From Pseudotamlana agarivorans (GTDB taxonomy: Bacteria; Bacteroidota; Bacteroidia; Flavobacteriales; Flavobacteriaceae): a DNA stretch of 64,000 nt. Of this stretch, positions 1 to 10,816 are shown in pieces. Every line of letters begins with the position of its first letter. Position 1 is the first letter of the stretch. The translations under genes and the position numbers were made by a program. A model generated the notes under the pieces. That model had not been told where the DNA came from, searched no databases, and saw only the letters and a program-made list of their open reading frames with translations. The DNA lies in NCBI RefSeq assembly GCF_018860245.1, contig NZ_JAHKPD010000018.1:532906-596905 (forward strand), read 5' to 3'.

Positions 1-329
1 GTAACACCTTTTCCTTTTAAATCTACAGAAACCGTAAAAGCAGTCTCCATATGATCTGTATTATTACGTACCATCATGTGTAAGTCCAAATCCTTGCAAC
101 GATTTTCTGTTAAGGGTGCACAAATTAATCCGCGACCTTGAGTAGCCATAAAATTGATGATTTCTGGTGTGATCTTTTCAGCGGCAGCTAAAAAATCCCC
201 TTCATTTTCTCTGTTGGCATCGTCCACAACAATAATGACTTTTCCATGTCTAATATCTTCTATTGCAGAATGAATGGAATTGAGTTCGAATTTTGGAGTT
301 GTATCTTGTGTCATAGGTTCTAATATCAT
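1..329 (-). CDS. ribB: 3,4-dihydroxy-2-butanone-4-phosphate synthase, N-terminal part (cut by window edge)
   Basis: The first ~110 residues of RibB, or of the fused RibBA usual in Bacteroidota. RibB converts ribulose 5-phosphate to the four-carbon precursor of riboflavin in the cytoplasm. The stretch [12 protein letters not shown] is the acidic RibB signature and is followed by [12 protein letters not shown], another family block. The usual form is DDEDRENEGD, so the E-to-A and D-to-N changes in the first half are slightly unusual. The reading frame is still open at base 1, so a C-terminal GTP cyclohydrolase II half cannot be checked. Two Met codons (327-329 and 312-314 on the minus strand) could start it; I use the longer. 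It is the last visible gene of the leftward ftsK-lolA-lptF/G-ribB run, 40 bases behind the permease. Confidence 0.9.
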   Translation of the reverse strand, partial: MILEPMTQDTTPKFELNSIHSAIEDIRHGKVIIVVDDANRENEGDFLAAAEKITPEIINFMATQGRGLICAPLTENRCKDLDLHMMVRNNTDHMETAFTVSVDLKGKGV

Positions 330-369
330 GTTGCAAAGATATTGCTTATTTTACTGATTATAAATAATT

Positions 370-2733
370 CTACTTTAAGTATCTATTTAATCGATTTTTT
401 AAAATTATAAACAAAATTGGGTAGGCCGGAGTGCCTATTATGGCAAGCACCAAGTCTACCTTGTTTAATTTTAAATCATTTTGTTTATAGAAATGTACGA
501 AGTTGATAACCGATTTAATAAAATATATAATAAATAGGATAAATAAAATAATACTAAGTTGGATTGACGAAGCGGCTAAATCGGGTTGTTTATTATTTTT
601 CAAAATAAAATATGAAATCAATAAAACTACAGAAATACTATATAAAATTAAGGCAAATTTAGAATGCTCCATATAATCTTTTATAATACCTCTAATTTTA
701 GTAGATATAACAGGATCTTGTTTTTTAACTTCTATTAACGGGGTGTTAATTTCATCTTCATCTAAATCCTTTTTTAGCATTTTGTTTTGAATGATGTACA
801 CGACAAAAAATAGGGGTAAACCTATTAATACATATAAAATTGAATTTGCAATAGTTTGCTTTTTTACATGTTTTTTAAAATTAGAAAAACTAATAAATGA
901 TCGTGTAAAGGCTATGACATATATAACACCGATAATCACTCCTACGGTAAATAATATTTTCCCTGAATCTTCATACTTGTTGTTTTCCAGTATTTTACCA
1001 ATAAGAATTAAAGGCGCGCATATTATGTATAGTATTAGAGCTAATTTGGAATCTTCTACACAACTATTTTTAAGTCGTATGGTTTCCTCAAAGCGATCAT
1101 CAGAATATTCACCAGAAAATTTAAGTTGTTGTTTTGTAACCCCTCTAGAGTCTAAGATCGCTAAAGCACTGTTTTTGTACTTTATATCGTAATTGTAGAG
1201 TTTGTAATTTTTAATGATATCCATGAGCTTCGCATTATCATATGATAATAACGTGGCATGTTCTTCTGCGTTAATATCGAAAGTAGTAAGGTCTTTTTCA
1301 AAAGGTGCAATCTTAATACCGAATAATTTTTTAAGTGGTTCTAAAATACCTTGGCTCTCAAAGAGGCCTCTGTCGGCCGTAGCTCTTTTTGTTAAAAAGA
1401 TGCCTAATGGTAACATAATAAGCGTAGAAAACCAACTAGCAAGAATGGGGTGAAAACCGCCACTTTTTGCACTATTTGTTGAAAATATACCAATAAAGTG
1501 GTAGCTTAAAAACAATAAAATAGCGATAACCATAGGCAAACCAATACCACCTTTACGAATTAAAGCACCTAAAGGAGCACCAACAAAAAACAGAATAACA
1601 CAAGCAAAACCTAATGCGAATTTTTCATGTAAAGAAATGATATGTTTATTAAGCCAGGTTTCAGAGTTTTTAAGCGTTTTTTCCTTTGTTGTTAATATTT
1701 GTTGGGCACTAATTAAGGCGTTTGTCGTAATTTCTACAAGTTGCACTTTGCTTTTAGTATCATAAATATCTAAAACCTCACCAGAATAATAAATTGAATC
1801 TTTTGGAGTGGCTATTGTTCGTGCATGGTACCTTAAAAAACCAGTACGTTGATATAGGTTTTTTGAAAAAGCTTGATAATCGGTTTCACTCTTTTTTACT
1901 AAAGAATCTATGGCTTTATTTAATCCAGGAACATCGAGCATGTTGTATTTATCGGTTTGTGATTTTTCATCAAAATCAACATTATTAAGTTGCGATAAAT
2001 CGATATTCATTAGTTTTTTGTCAAAATCACTTTTAACAAAGGGTTTTTTTAATCGTGCTTTATGAGTTTTTGGTTGTACGTCATTATAATAGTGCCCATC
2101 AGTTAGTATGAGTGTGAGAACATTAGAGTCTTCCTTGCTGGTAAGTTCACCAAGCTTGGCTTTTATAACTGTAGCATTGGTTCTGCCATCTTTTCCTTTT
2201 ATGTGGATAGTAACATTATCTAGAAATTGATCGCGTTCACCATGTTTTTTATCAAACTTAATAGTGTAATCCCCCATTTCATTAAACTGGCCTTCTGCTA
2301 AAAGCATAGCGGGTTTAAGTTTGGCAATATTACGTCTTAAATTATAGGAGTTGTATTCTGCCCAAGGAATAACATTGTTAGAAAAGAAAAAAGTAACAAT
2401 ACCCAAAGCCACTATAAATATACTTAAACCCGACATCGCCCGTTGCAATGAAATACCGGTAGATTTCATTGCTGCGAATTCATAGTTTTCTGCAAAACTA
2501 CCAAAAACCATGATGGATGCTAGAAGGATTGTAAGTGGCAGCACCAGTGGTATTAGCTTAGGCATAAAGTAAAATAAGAACTTTACAATTACCATTATAT
2601 CTAAATCCTTTCCTGCTAACTCTTTGATATATAGCCAGATGGTTTGTAAAACAAAAATCATCATGAGTATTAGGAATACACTGATGAAAGTTTTGAGATA
2701 AGTTGTTAGTATGTAGCGGTCAAGTATTTTCAC
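370..2733 (-). CDS. LptF/LptG (YjgP/YjgQ) family LPS-export permease with long C-terminal extension
   Basis: Membrane subunit of the Lpt ABC transporter that pulls lipopolysaccharide from the inner membrane towards the outer membrane. The N-terminus (MKILDRYILTTYLKTF) and the first three hydrophobic segments (residues ~10-110) match the family, as does the periplasmic beta-jellyroll stretch (~140-370) and a second membrane block starting near HEKFALGFACVILFF. Ordinary LptF/LptG proteins are about 350-400 residues. This one has ~300 extra residues (about 480-787) with four further hydrophobic segments arranged as two similar pairs. Such long forms occur in Flavobacteria; the extension's role is unknown to me. 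It lies 9 bases after lolA, so outer-membrane lipid and lipoprotein transport are linked. LptF versus LptG cannot be decided here. Confidence 0.88.
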   Translation of the reverse strand: MKILDRYILTTYLKTFISVFLILMMIFVLQTIWLYIKELAGKDLDIMVIVKFLFYFMPKLIPLVLPLTILLASIMVFGSFAENYEFAAMKSTGISLQRAMSGLSIFIVALGIVTFFFSNNVIPWAEYNSYNLRRNIAKLKPAMLLAEGQFNEMGDYTIKFDKKHGERDQFLDNVTIHIKGKDGRTNATVIKAKLGELTSKEDSNVLTLILTDGHYYNDVQPKTHKARLKKPFVKSDFDKKLMNIDLSQLNNVDFDEKSQTDKYNMLDVPGLNKAIDSLVKKSETDYQAFSKNLYQRTGFLRYHARTIATPKDSIYYSGEVLDIYDTKSKVQLVEITTNALISAQQILTTKEKTLKNSETWLNKHIISLHEKFALGFACVILFFVGAPLGALIRKGGIGLPMVIAILLFLSYHFIGIFSTNSAKSGGFHPILASWFSTLIMLPLGIFLTKRATADRGLFESQGILEPLKKLFGIKIAPFEKDLTTFDINAEEHATLLSYDNAKLMDIIKNYKLYNYDIKYKNSALAILDSRGVTKQQLKFSGEYSDDRFEETIRLKNSCVEDSKLALILYIICAPLILIGKILENNKYEDSGKILFTVGVIIGVIYVIAFTRSFISFSNFKKHVKKQTIANSILYVLIGLPLFFVVYIIQNKMLKKDLDEDEINTPLIEVKKQDPVISTKIRGIIKDYMEHSKFALILYSISVVLLISYFILKNNKQPDLAASSIQLSIILFILFIIYFIKSVINFVHFYKQNDLKLNKVDLVLAIIGTPAYPILFIILKNRLNRYLK

Positions 2734-2742
2734 GAGCTGAAC

Positions 2743-3378
2743 TTAGTCGAGATTATTGATATAATAATCTTCATATTTTGTTGCGTCAAAGGTAAATACG
2801 TTTTTTGATAATTGTTCATTGGTATGAAATGAATTCACCGTAAGCGTCGTTTTTGTACCGTTGTTTCCAGTTTGAATTAAATTATAAATGTGTTTTGTTT
2901 GCTCATCAATACCTAAAAGAATGTTTTTGATTTCAGAATTTGAATCAATAGGTGTTAATTTTACGTATTGAATTTTTCTACCATTAATATCTTGTTTGAT
3001 ATCGAGTTTGTAAGTATAGCCATCCTCATAAAATGAAAGCATTTTACTAGGTGTAATAGCGTCTTTGTCATTTTCAACATTTGAAGAAATAGTGACTTCT
3101 TCATCTTCAGTGCTAATACTATAAAGTTTATTTCCATCAAAAAGCTGAGTGACACCTAGAATATTTAGACGGTATTTTTCACCTTGTAATATCACATCAC
3201 CTTTAGTTTCTTGTTTTATATGTTCTGAAAGGTTTTCTAATGTGTATTTAAAATCAAGGGATATATTATCATAGTTTTTTATTTTTTTTGACACTTGGTT
3301 TAATAAATTTTCTGCATTATTTTGACTAATAGCAGTGAAGGAAAGTGCAATTAATAAAATGGTAATGAAATTTTTCAT
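2743..3378 (-). CDS. lolA: Outer-membrane lipoprotein carrier protein LolA
   Basis: Periplasmic chaperone that ferries lipoproteins from the inner to the outer membrane. The 211-residue protein begins with a cleavable signal peptide (MKNFITILLIALSFTAIS) and then shows the LolA fold pattern: an early helix (LLNQVSKKIKNYDNISLDF), alternating beta strands such as GDVILQGEKYRLNI, and a C-terminal ENVFTFDATKY-like ending (here KNVFTFDATKYED). Length matches the family. It sits between ftsK (10 bases upstream) and the Lpt permease (9 bases downstream) on the minus strand, an order typical of Flavobacteriaceae. Distant LolA-like carriers exist for other cargos, so the exact cargo is inference. Confidence 0.88.
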   Translation of the reverse strand: MKNFITILLIALSFTAISQNNAENLLNQVSKKIKNYDNISLDFKYTLENLSEHIKQETKGDVILQGEKYRLNILGVTQLFDGNKLYSISTEDEEVTISSNVENDKDAITPSKMLSFYEDGYTYKLDIKQDINGRKIQYVKLTPIDSNSEIKNILLGIDEQTKHIYNLIQTGNNGTKTTLTVNSFHTNEQLSKNVFTFDATKYEDYYINNLD

Positions 3379-3388
3379 AGTATAAAAT

Positions 3389-5785
3389 TTATATTTCGTT
3401 TTCTAAGTGTTGATCTAAAGCAATTAAATCGGTAATTAAAACTTGTCGGGCTTTACTGCCTTCAAAGGGGCCTACAATACCAGCAGCTTCAAGTTGATCG
3501 ATAATTCTTCCTGCTCTATTGTATCCTAATTTTAATTTTCGCTGTAAAAGTGATGCAGAGCCTTGTTGTGCCGTAACAATAACAATAGCTGCATCTTTAA
3601 AGAGCTTGTCTCTGTCGGAGATGTCTATATCAAGACTTGTGCCGCTTTCCTCCCCAACATATTCAGGTAAAAGATAGGCGTCTGGGTAGGCTTTTTGTGA
3701 GCCAATAAATTCTGTAATTTTTTCAACCTCGGGGGTGTCAACGAAAGCACATTGTACACGAATTAAATCATTTCCTTGGGTGTAAAGCATATCACCACGA
3801 CCAATAAGTTGATCGGCTCCAGAACCATCTAAAATGGTACGGGAATCAATTTTGGAAGTTACCCTAAAGGCAATACGTGCGGGAAAGTTTGCTTTTATAA
3901 TACCGGTAATAACGTTCACCGACGGTCGTTGTGTTGCAATAATTAAGTGAATACCAATAGCACGTGCTAACTGGGCTAAACGGGCAATTGGGGTTTCTAC
4001 TTCTTTTCCAGCAGTCATTATTAAATCGGCAAATTCATCAACAACCAAAACGATATAAGGTAAAAATTGATGCCCATCGTTAGGGTTTAATTTCCTGGCC
4101 TTAAACTTCACGTTATATTCAGCTATATTTCTACATAAGGCGTTTTTAAGGAGTTCATAACGATTGTCCATTTCAATACATAATGAGTTTAATGTATTGA
4201 TTACTTTCGTGTTATCGGTAATAATAGCGTCTTCACTATCTGGAAGTTTAGCTAAATAATGACGTTCAATTTTATTAAATAAAGTTAATTCTACCTTTTT
4301 TGGGTCTACAAGTACGAATTTAACTTCAGCAGGGTGTTTTTTGTAAAGTAATGAGGTTAAAACGGCATTTAAACCTACCGATTTACCTTGTCCAGTGGCA
4401 CCTGCCATAAGCATATGAGGCATTTTAGCTAAATCGACCACGAAGGTTTCATTACTAATCGTTTTACCCAAGGCAATAGGGAGCTGCATTTCGGAACTTT
4501 GGAATTTTTTAGACGCAATAACCGAACGCATAGAAACAATTGTTGAGTCTTTGTTAGGGACCTCAATACCAATGGTTCCTTTACCAGGAATAGGTGCTAT
4601 AATACGAATTCCTAGTGCAGAAAGTGATAACGCAATATCATCCTCTAAATTTTTAATTTTTGAAATACGTACACCTGCTTCTGGAACAATTTCATATAAA
4701 GTAACAGTAGGACCTATAGTTGCTTTAATACTGGAGATACCAATTTTATAATTGCTTAAAGTATCTACAATTCTATTTTTATTTTCTTCTAATTCTTCTT
4801 GATTTATTTTGATGCCTTCGGTATCATATTTTTTTAATAAATCTAAGGTAGGGAATTGGTATTTTCCAAGTTCTAAGGTGGGGTCAAATTGCCCAAAATC
4901 TTCAACAAGTTTATTGGCTAAATTATCAGATTCAGAAAGCTCTTCTTTGACTTCTTCAACCTTAATTTCTAGTTCAGACTCATCAACTTCGGGTTCATTA
5001 TCTTCTTCTGGAGCAACATTAACTACTAAAGACGTAGGTTCTGTTTTTGGTTTAGCAGGTTCTTTAGCGGGAGAAGTTGTTTTAACTAATGAAATTTCAT
5101 GAGCTTTTTTAATTTCTTCAGCTTCTTCCGTTAAATCATTATCTATAGGAACGATAACGTTATCATCATGTTTCAGCTCGGCTTTAAAATCCTTTTTGGC
5201 TGATTTAAAGACATCGGAAATACTCTCAAACGTCACCCTAAAACGGATTGCTAAATAGGTGATAAGAGCAAATACGAGCAGTAATATTGTACCTGTTTTA
5301 CCTATATAATCTTGTAAGTAACTGTTAACTTCAAAACCAATGGTGCCGCCTAAAATATCATATTTGTTTCCGAAAAAACCTAGCAGCACGGATAAACAAA
5401 TGATAATATACACACCCCAAAACCAATGTTTTCTTAATTTAGTTAGACTCAAATTCATGAGAACAAACACCCCAGATAGAAATACTAAGCCTGAGAAAAT
5501 AAAGGAAGCTAAGCCAAAACCACGCTGAATAAGTAAATCACTTAACCAAGCTCCAAATTTACTTAACCAATTTTCTGTTGGAACCTCACGAGTTGTGAAT
5601 TCAGTTAAGGCACTTTGATCGATTTTACCAGTAAATAGGTGGGATATAAAAGCAATACATATTAATAAGCCACTAATGATAAGAAAGCTACCTAAAACCA
5701 GTTTTTGCTGGCTAGACAACTTAAAACTGGGCATTTTAAATTTTTTTCTAGGTGCTTTTTTAGGTTTGGGTTTACTTTTAGCCAT
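3389..5785 (-). CDS. ftsK: DNA translocase FtsK
   Basis: Membrane-anchored, ATP-driven DNA pump that clears and aligns chromosome termini at the division septum. In order: a basic N-terminus (MAKSKPKPKKAPRKK), four transmembrane segments (~25-190), an acidic linker rich in Glu, Pro and Ser (~200-300), the alpha/beta RecA-like motor with Walker A GATGQGKSVGLN near residue 460 and Walker B VLVVDEFADL near 575, and a C-terminal gamma winged helix (GYNRAGRIIDQLEAAG...) that reads KOPS-type polarity sequences. The 798-residue length is normal for the short-linker form. It starts a leftward run with lolA, the Lpt permease and ribB, about 110 bases downstream of dgkA. Confidence 0.97.
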   Translation of the reverse strand: MAKSKPKPKKAPRKKFKMPSFKLSSQQKLVLGSFLIISGLLICIAFISHLFTGKIDQSALTEFTTREVPTENWLSKFGAWLSDLLIQRGFGLASFIFSGLVFLSGVFVLMNLSLTKLRKHWFWGVYIIICLSVLLGFFGNKYDILGGTIGFEVNSYLQDYIGKTGTILLLVFALITYLAIRFRVTFESISDVFKSAKKDFKAELKHDDNVIVPIDNDLTEEAEEIKKAHEISLVKTTSPAKEPAKPKTEPTSLVVNVAPEEDNEPEVDESELEIKVEEVKEELSESDNLANKLVEDFGQFDPTLELGKYQFPTLDLLKKYDTEGIKINQEELEENKNRIVDTLSNYKIGISSIKATIGPTVTLYEIVPEAGVRISKIKNLEDDIALSLSALGIRIIAPIPGKGTIGIEVPNKDSTIVSMRSVIASKKFQSSEMQLPIALGKTISNETFVVDLAKMPHMLMAGATGQGKSVGLNAVLTSLLYKKHPAEVKFVLVDPKKVELTLFNKIERHYLAKLPDSEDAIITDNTKVINTLNSLCIEMDNRYELLKNALCRNIAEYNVKFKARKLNPNDGHQFLPYIVLVVDEFADLIMTAGKEVETPIARLAQLARAIGIHLIIATQRPSVNVITGIIKANFPARIAFRVTSKIDSRTILDGSGADQLIGRGDMLYTQGNDLIRVQCAFVDTPEVEKITEFIGSQKAYPDAYLLPEYVGEESGTSLDIDISDRDKLFKDAAIVIVTAQQGSASLLQRKLKLGYNRAGRIIDQLEAAGIVGPFEGSKARQVLITDLIALDQHLENEI

Positions 5786-5895
5786 TAATGAGTTGTTGAT
5801 TCAAATTGAAATACTAAATAAATACTGCATTAAAATGTTTTAATAAAGCAGCAAAAATACAAATTACAAACGTTTATCCTAAAGGTAAAAGTATT

Positions 5896-6264
5896 TTAAA
5901 AAATCTTTGGAAGATAGATAATAAAACCAACAATACAAGAAAAAACAGAGGCTATAAAAACAGCCCCTGCCGCAATATCTTTAATTAAACCAATTTTAGT
6001 ATGGTGTTCGGGATGAATAAAATTTGCTATTTCTTCTATGGCGGTATTCATACCTTCCATACTCATGACTAAACCAATGGCAATGGTTTGTGCCAGCCAT
6101 TCGTAAGTCGAAATATCAAAAATAAATCCTGCAATAGATAAAATTATAGCGATGATAAATTGAACTTTTATGCTCGATTCGGTTTTTATTAATAAAAACG
6201 CGCCTTTAAAGGCATAACCAATGCTTTTTATTCTATTTACTAAAAATGACTCTTTTTTTTGCAT
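5896..6264 (-). CDS. dgkA: Diacylglycerol kinase family protein (DgkA type)
   Basis: Small integral membrane kinase that phosphorylates diacylglycerol or undecaprenol in the inner membrane. The 122-residue protein has three predicted transmembrane helices and the family core EGMNTAIEEIANFIHPEHH followed by KDIAAGAVF, corresponding to the E...NTAIE...KD..AAAV catalytic block. It begins one base after the tpx stop codon, so the two are almost certainly cotranscribed. In Bacteroidota the related DgkA/UdpK split is blurred; the substrate (diacylglycerol or undecaprenol) is not settled by sequence alone. Confidence 0.92.
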   Translation of the reverse strand: MQKKESFLVNRIKSIGYAFKGAFLLIKTESSIKVQFIIAIILSIAGFIFDISTYEWLAQTIAIGLVMSMEGMNTAIEEIANFIHPEHHTKIGLIKDIAAGAVFIASVFSCIVGFIIYLPKIF

Positions 6265-6265
6265 T

Positions 6266-6763
6266 TTAAAGCGCTTCTATAGCTGCTTTGTAATTTGGTT
6301 CATCAACGGTTTCGCTAACTTGTTCTGTATGTTTTATAACGCCATTTTCATCTAAAACAACAATACAACGAGAGTTTAAAGCTTCTAATGGGCCATCGAT
6401 GAAATTTAAATTATATGCTTTTCCGAAACTACCATCTTTATAGTCAGATAAGCTTATTACGTTCTCCAAACCTTCGGCACCGCAAAAACGACCTAAAGCA
6501 AATGGTAAATCGCGAGAAATACAAAGCACTTTAGTGTTTTCAAGATTGCTAACTTCTTTGTTAAATGTACGTACAGATTTTGCACAAGTACCTGTATCAA
6601 CACTTGGGAATATGTTTAAAACAACTTTACTTCCTGCAAAATCACTTAAACTTTTAGTCGATAAATCTGTTCCTGTTAAAGTGAAATCAGGTGCTTTTTC
6701 ACCAACTTTTGGTAAGTCTCCTGAAGTGTGTATTTGGTTTCCTTTTAATGTAATTGTGGCCAT
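6266..6763 (-). CDS. tpx: Thiol peroxidase (2-Cys peroxiredoxin Tpx)
   Basis: Reduces hydrogen peroxide and organic peroxides using thioredoxin as electron donor. The 165-residue length is typical. The peroxidatic cysteine lies in SVDTGTCAKSVRTFN (about residue 60), and the resolving cysteine is in ALGRFCGAEGLEN about 35 residues later, the atypical 2-Cys arrangement of Tpx. It is transcribed away from katG, so the 6764-6996 gap carries two back-to-back promoters for peroxide-defence genes. Its downstream partner dgkA is only one base away. Confidence 0.96.
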   Translation of the reverse strand: MATITLKGNQIHTSGDLPKVGEKAPDFTLTGTDLSTKSLSDFAGSKVVLNIFPSVDTGTCAKSVRTFNKEVSNLENTKVLCISRDLPFALGRFCGAEGLENVISLSDYKDGSFGKAYNLNFIDGPLEALNSRCIVVLDENGVIKHTEQVSETVDEPNYKAAIEAL

Positions 6764-6955
6764 TATATTAATTTTTAAATTATCCGATAAAAATAGTAAT
6801 TATAAACTATTATGAAGAAAATGAATGGGTATTAATTTTAAAGTTAAAATCACAGTATTCAATATATCTATTGTATTCCTGTTTACTATTAGTTTCTTCT
6901 ATTCTTTTATAAATTATTAACATTTGCTTGGGATTTTTACTATCGGTATATTTAG

Positions 6956-6963
6956 TAGTTTTG
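6956..6963 (+). promoter_or_regulatory. Probable -7 element of katG
   Basis: TAGTTTTG matches the Bacteroidetes TAnnTTTG -7 consensus and lies 33 bases ahead of the katG start codon. No clean TTG element is found at the ideal distance, so activation by a regulator is possible. No recognisable OxyR-type palindrome is visible in the divergent tpx/katG gap. Confidence 0.45.
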
Positions 6964-6969
6964 TAGTAA

Positions 6970-9198
<2,229 letters not shown>

Positions 9199-9222
9199 AG
9201 ATTAAAAAAAAAGATATATACT

Positions 9223-9260
9223 AATTGGGATAAGCGTTAAATTGCTTGTCCCAATTTTAT
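9223..9260 (+). terminator. Hairpin between katG and the ankyrin gene
   Basis: The arms 9223-9235 and 9244-9256 form a 13-bp stem with one G-U pair and an 8-base loop, followed by TTTAT. It could end katG transcripts, or lower the level of the ankyrin-repeat gene relative to katG. A run of only three to four T after the stem makes it a moderate terminator. Confidence 0.6.
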
Positions 9261-9277
9261 TTAATTAAAGACGTAAT

Positions 9278-9751
9278 ATGGATAATAAAGATACTTTTTT
9301 TAGTAAAATTCAGTCAGGTGATTACGTTGGTGTGATGGCCTTGTTAAAAACACAACCTGAATTGGTGAATATTACTGACTCCCGGGGATTTACACCACTC
9401 ATTTTGGCTTCATATTTCGATAAGAATGAAATTGCTAAAACTTTAATAGACTACAAAGCTTTAATTGAAGCTAGAGATGCCATGGGGAATACTGCATTAA
9501 TTGGTGTGGCCTTTAAAGGGAACCAGGTTGTAGCAAAGTACTTATTGAAAAAAGGTGCAGACATTAATGCGAAAAATGACCAAGGCGTAACGCCTTTAAT
9601 TTTTGCTTCAATGTATGATAAGCAGGATATGGTGAAGTTTCTATTGGCTCAAGGCGCTGATAAAAGCCTAACAGACTTAGAGGGGAAAACTGCGATTCAA
9701 CACGCGGAATTAAAAGGATTTAATGATTTAGTGTCCTTATTGAAATCTTAA
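9278..9751 (+). CDS. Ankyrin-repeat protein, probable KatG partner
   Basis: A 157-residue protein made almost entirely of about four ankyrin repeats. The helix-turn-helix signatures are clear: GFTPLILASYFDKNEIAKTLI, then GNTALIGVAFKGNQVVAKYL, then GVTPLIFASMYDKQDMVKFLL and a degenerate fourth (GKTAIQHAELKGFNDLVSLL). There is no signal peptide, so it should be cytoplasmic. Its place directly after katG on the same strand recalls Pseudomonas aeruginosa, where the ankyrin protein AnkB is needed for full KatB catalase activity. By analogy it may help fold or protect KatG, or shuttle haem; this is inference from context. Confidence 0.88.
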   Translation: MDNKDTFFSKIQSGDYVGVMALLKTQPELVNITDSRGFTPLILASYFDKNEIAKTLIDYKALIEARDAMGNTALIGVAFKGNQVVAKYLLKKGADINAKNDQGVTPLIFASMYDKQDMVKFLLAQGADKSLTDLEGKTAIQHAELKGFNDLVSLLKS

Positions 9752-9795
9752 TCTAATAAAATGGTTTTTTTATAGTTTGTGTCCTGTTGTTATAA

Positions 9796-10815
9796 TTAAT
9801 CATCTAAAACTTTAATCATTTTAAAAGATTTTAGAAGATGAAATAACCCTGGAAGAATAACGGCACCACCAATGATTAGGGATATAGCTAGTACATTAAT
9901 AACTTTTTCGGGAGATGCGGTTTCTATAAGGTTAATTTCTGTATTGTAACCAATAATTAAAACAGGGAAATGTGTAACAAATGCGGCCGTTAAAATCAAA
10001 GTTACCTGTACACCCGCTAAGGCTCTTGTGGCAACTTTTTTAGCTTTTTTAATACTTTGCACAAGTGGAAATATCAAAATGAATGATAAAATGACAAACC
10101 CTAAGGTTAATGGTGTTTTTATAAAATCGGTAACAAAGGTTAATTCATGATAAAAACCATAACAAATCACTATAAATCCAATACCTACAACGGCTGCGGT
10201 AGCTTTTTCAGCTTTAGTAACGTATACATGTCGGTCGTTAGCATGCGATTCTCCAATTAATAGTATAGATGCTAAAAAGGCACATAAAGCGGCAAAAAAC
10301 ACACCTACTAGTATTGAAAAGCCGTTGAACCAAGGTTGTATAAAAAGTTCAACAAAATTATAGTCTTGATAATTTTCGGTAATAATTAGTTGTCCGGAAA
10401 GCATAGAGCCTGCAGTCATACCTAAAAAAATAGGCGTGATTAAACTAGAAAAGCGAAACATCCAGTCGTATAATATTTGCGACTTATCTTTAAAAGCGTC
10501 ATAATGTCTAAATACAAATGCCACTCCGCGCATGGTAATGCCTAATAAAACCAGGGTTAAGGGGATGTGTAAATAAATAACTAATACATTATAGAATTTG
10601 GGGAATCCTACCCATAGAATAACGACCAAAATAATAATCCAAATATGGTTGGCCTCCCAAACAGGACCCATAACACGATACAAGGTTTTTTTGGTAAGTT
10701 GTTGACTCTTTTTTGTAGAAAAGAGTTCTACGATGCCAGCACCAAAATCTGCTCCAGCTAAAATAACATAGAGTAATAGGGAAACCATTAAAAAAAATAA
10801 GACAATATTTAGCAT
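9796..10815 (-). CDS. cydB: Cytochrome bd ubiquinol/menaquinol oxidase subunit II
   Basis: The smaller membrane subunit of the high-affinity terminal oxidase that reduces oxygen with quinol electrons. The 339-residue sequence has about eight to nine transmembrane helices and the family opening ILAGADFGAGIVELF, followed by MGPVWEANHIWIIILVVILW, the strongly conserved CydB block. It begins one base after the cydA stop, so the two are translated from one message. It converges with the katG/ankyrin genes. No cydX-like small gene or cydCD is visible nearby. Confidence 0.96.
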   Translation of the reverse strand: MLNIVLFFLMVSLLLYVILAGADFGAGIVELFSTKKSQQLTKKTLYRVMGPVWEANHIWIIILVVILWVGFPKFYNVLVIYLHIPLTLVLLGITMRGVAFVFRHYDAFKDKSQILYDWMFRFSSLITPIFLGMTAGSMLSGQLIITENYQDYNFVELFIQPWFNGFSILVGVFFAALCAFLASILLIGESHANDRHVYVTKAEKATAAVVGIGFIVICYGFYHELTFVTDFIKTPLTLGFVILSFILIFPLVQSIKKAKKVATRALAGVQVTLILTAAFVTHFPVLIIGYNTEINLIETASPEKVINVLAISLIIGGAVILPGLFHLLKSFKMIKVLDD

Positions 10816-10816
10816 T

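Noticed and set aside
1..369. FMN riboswitch for the riboflavin gene
   Set aside because: The 40 bases ahead of ribB are too short and AT-rich; no RFN-type conserved segments are present.
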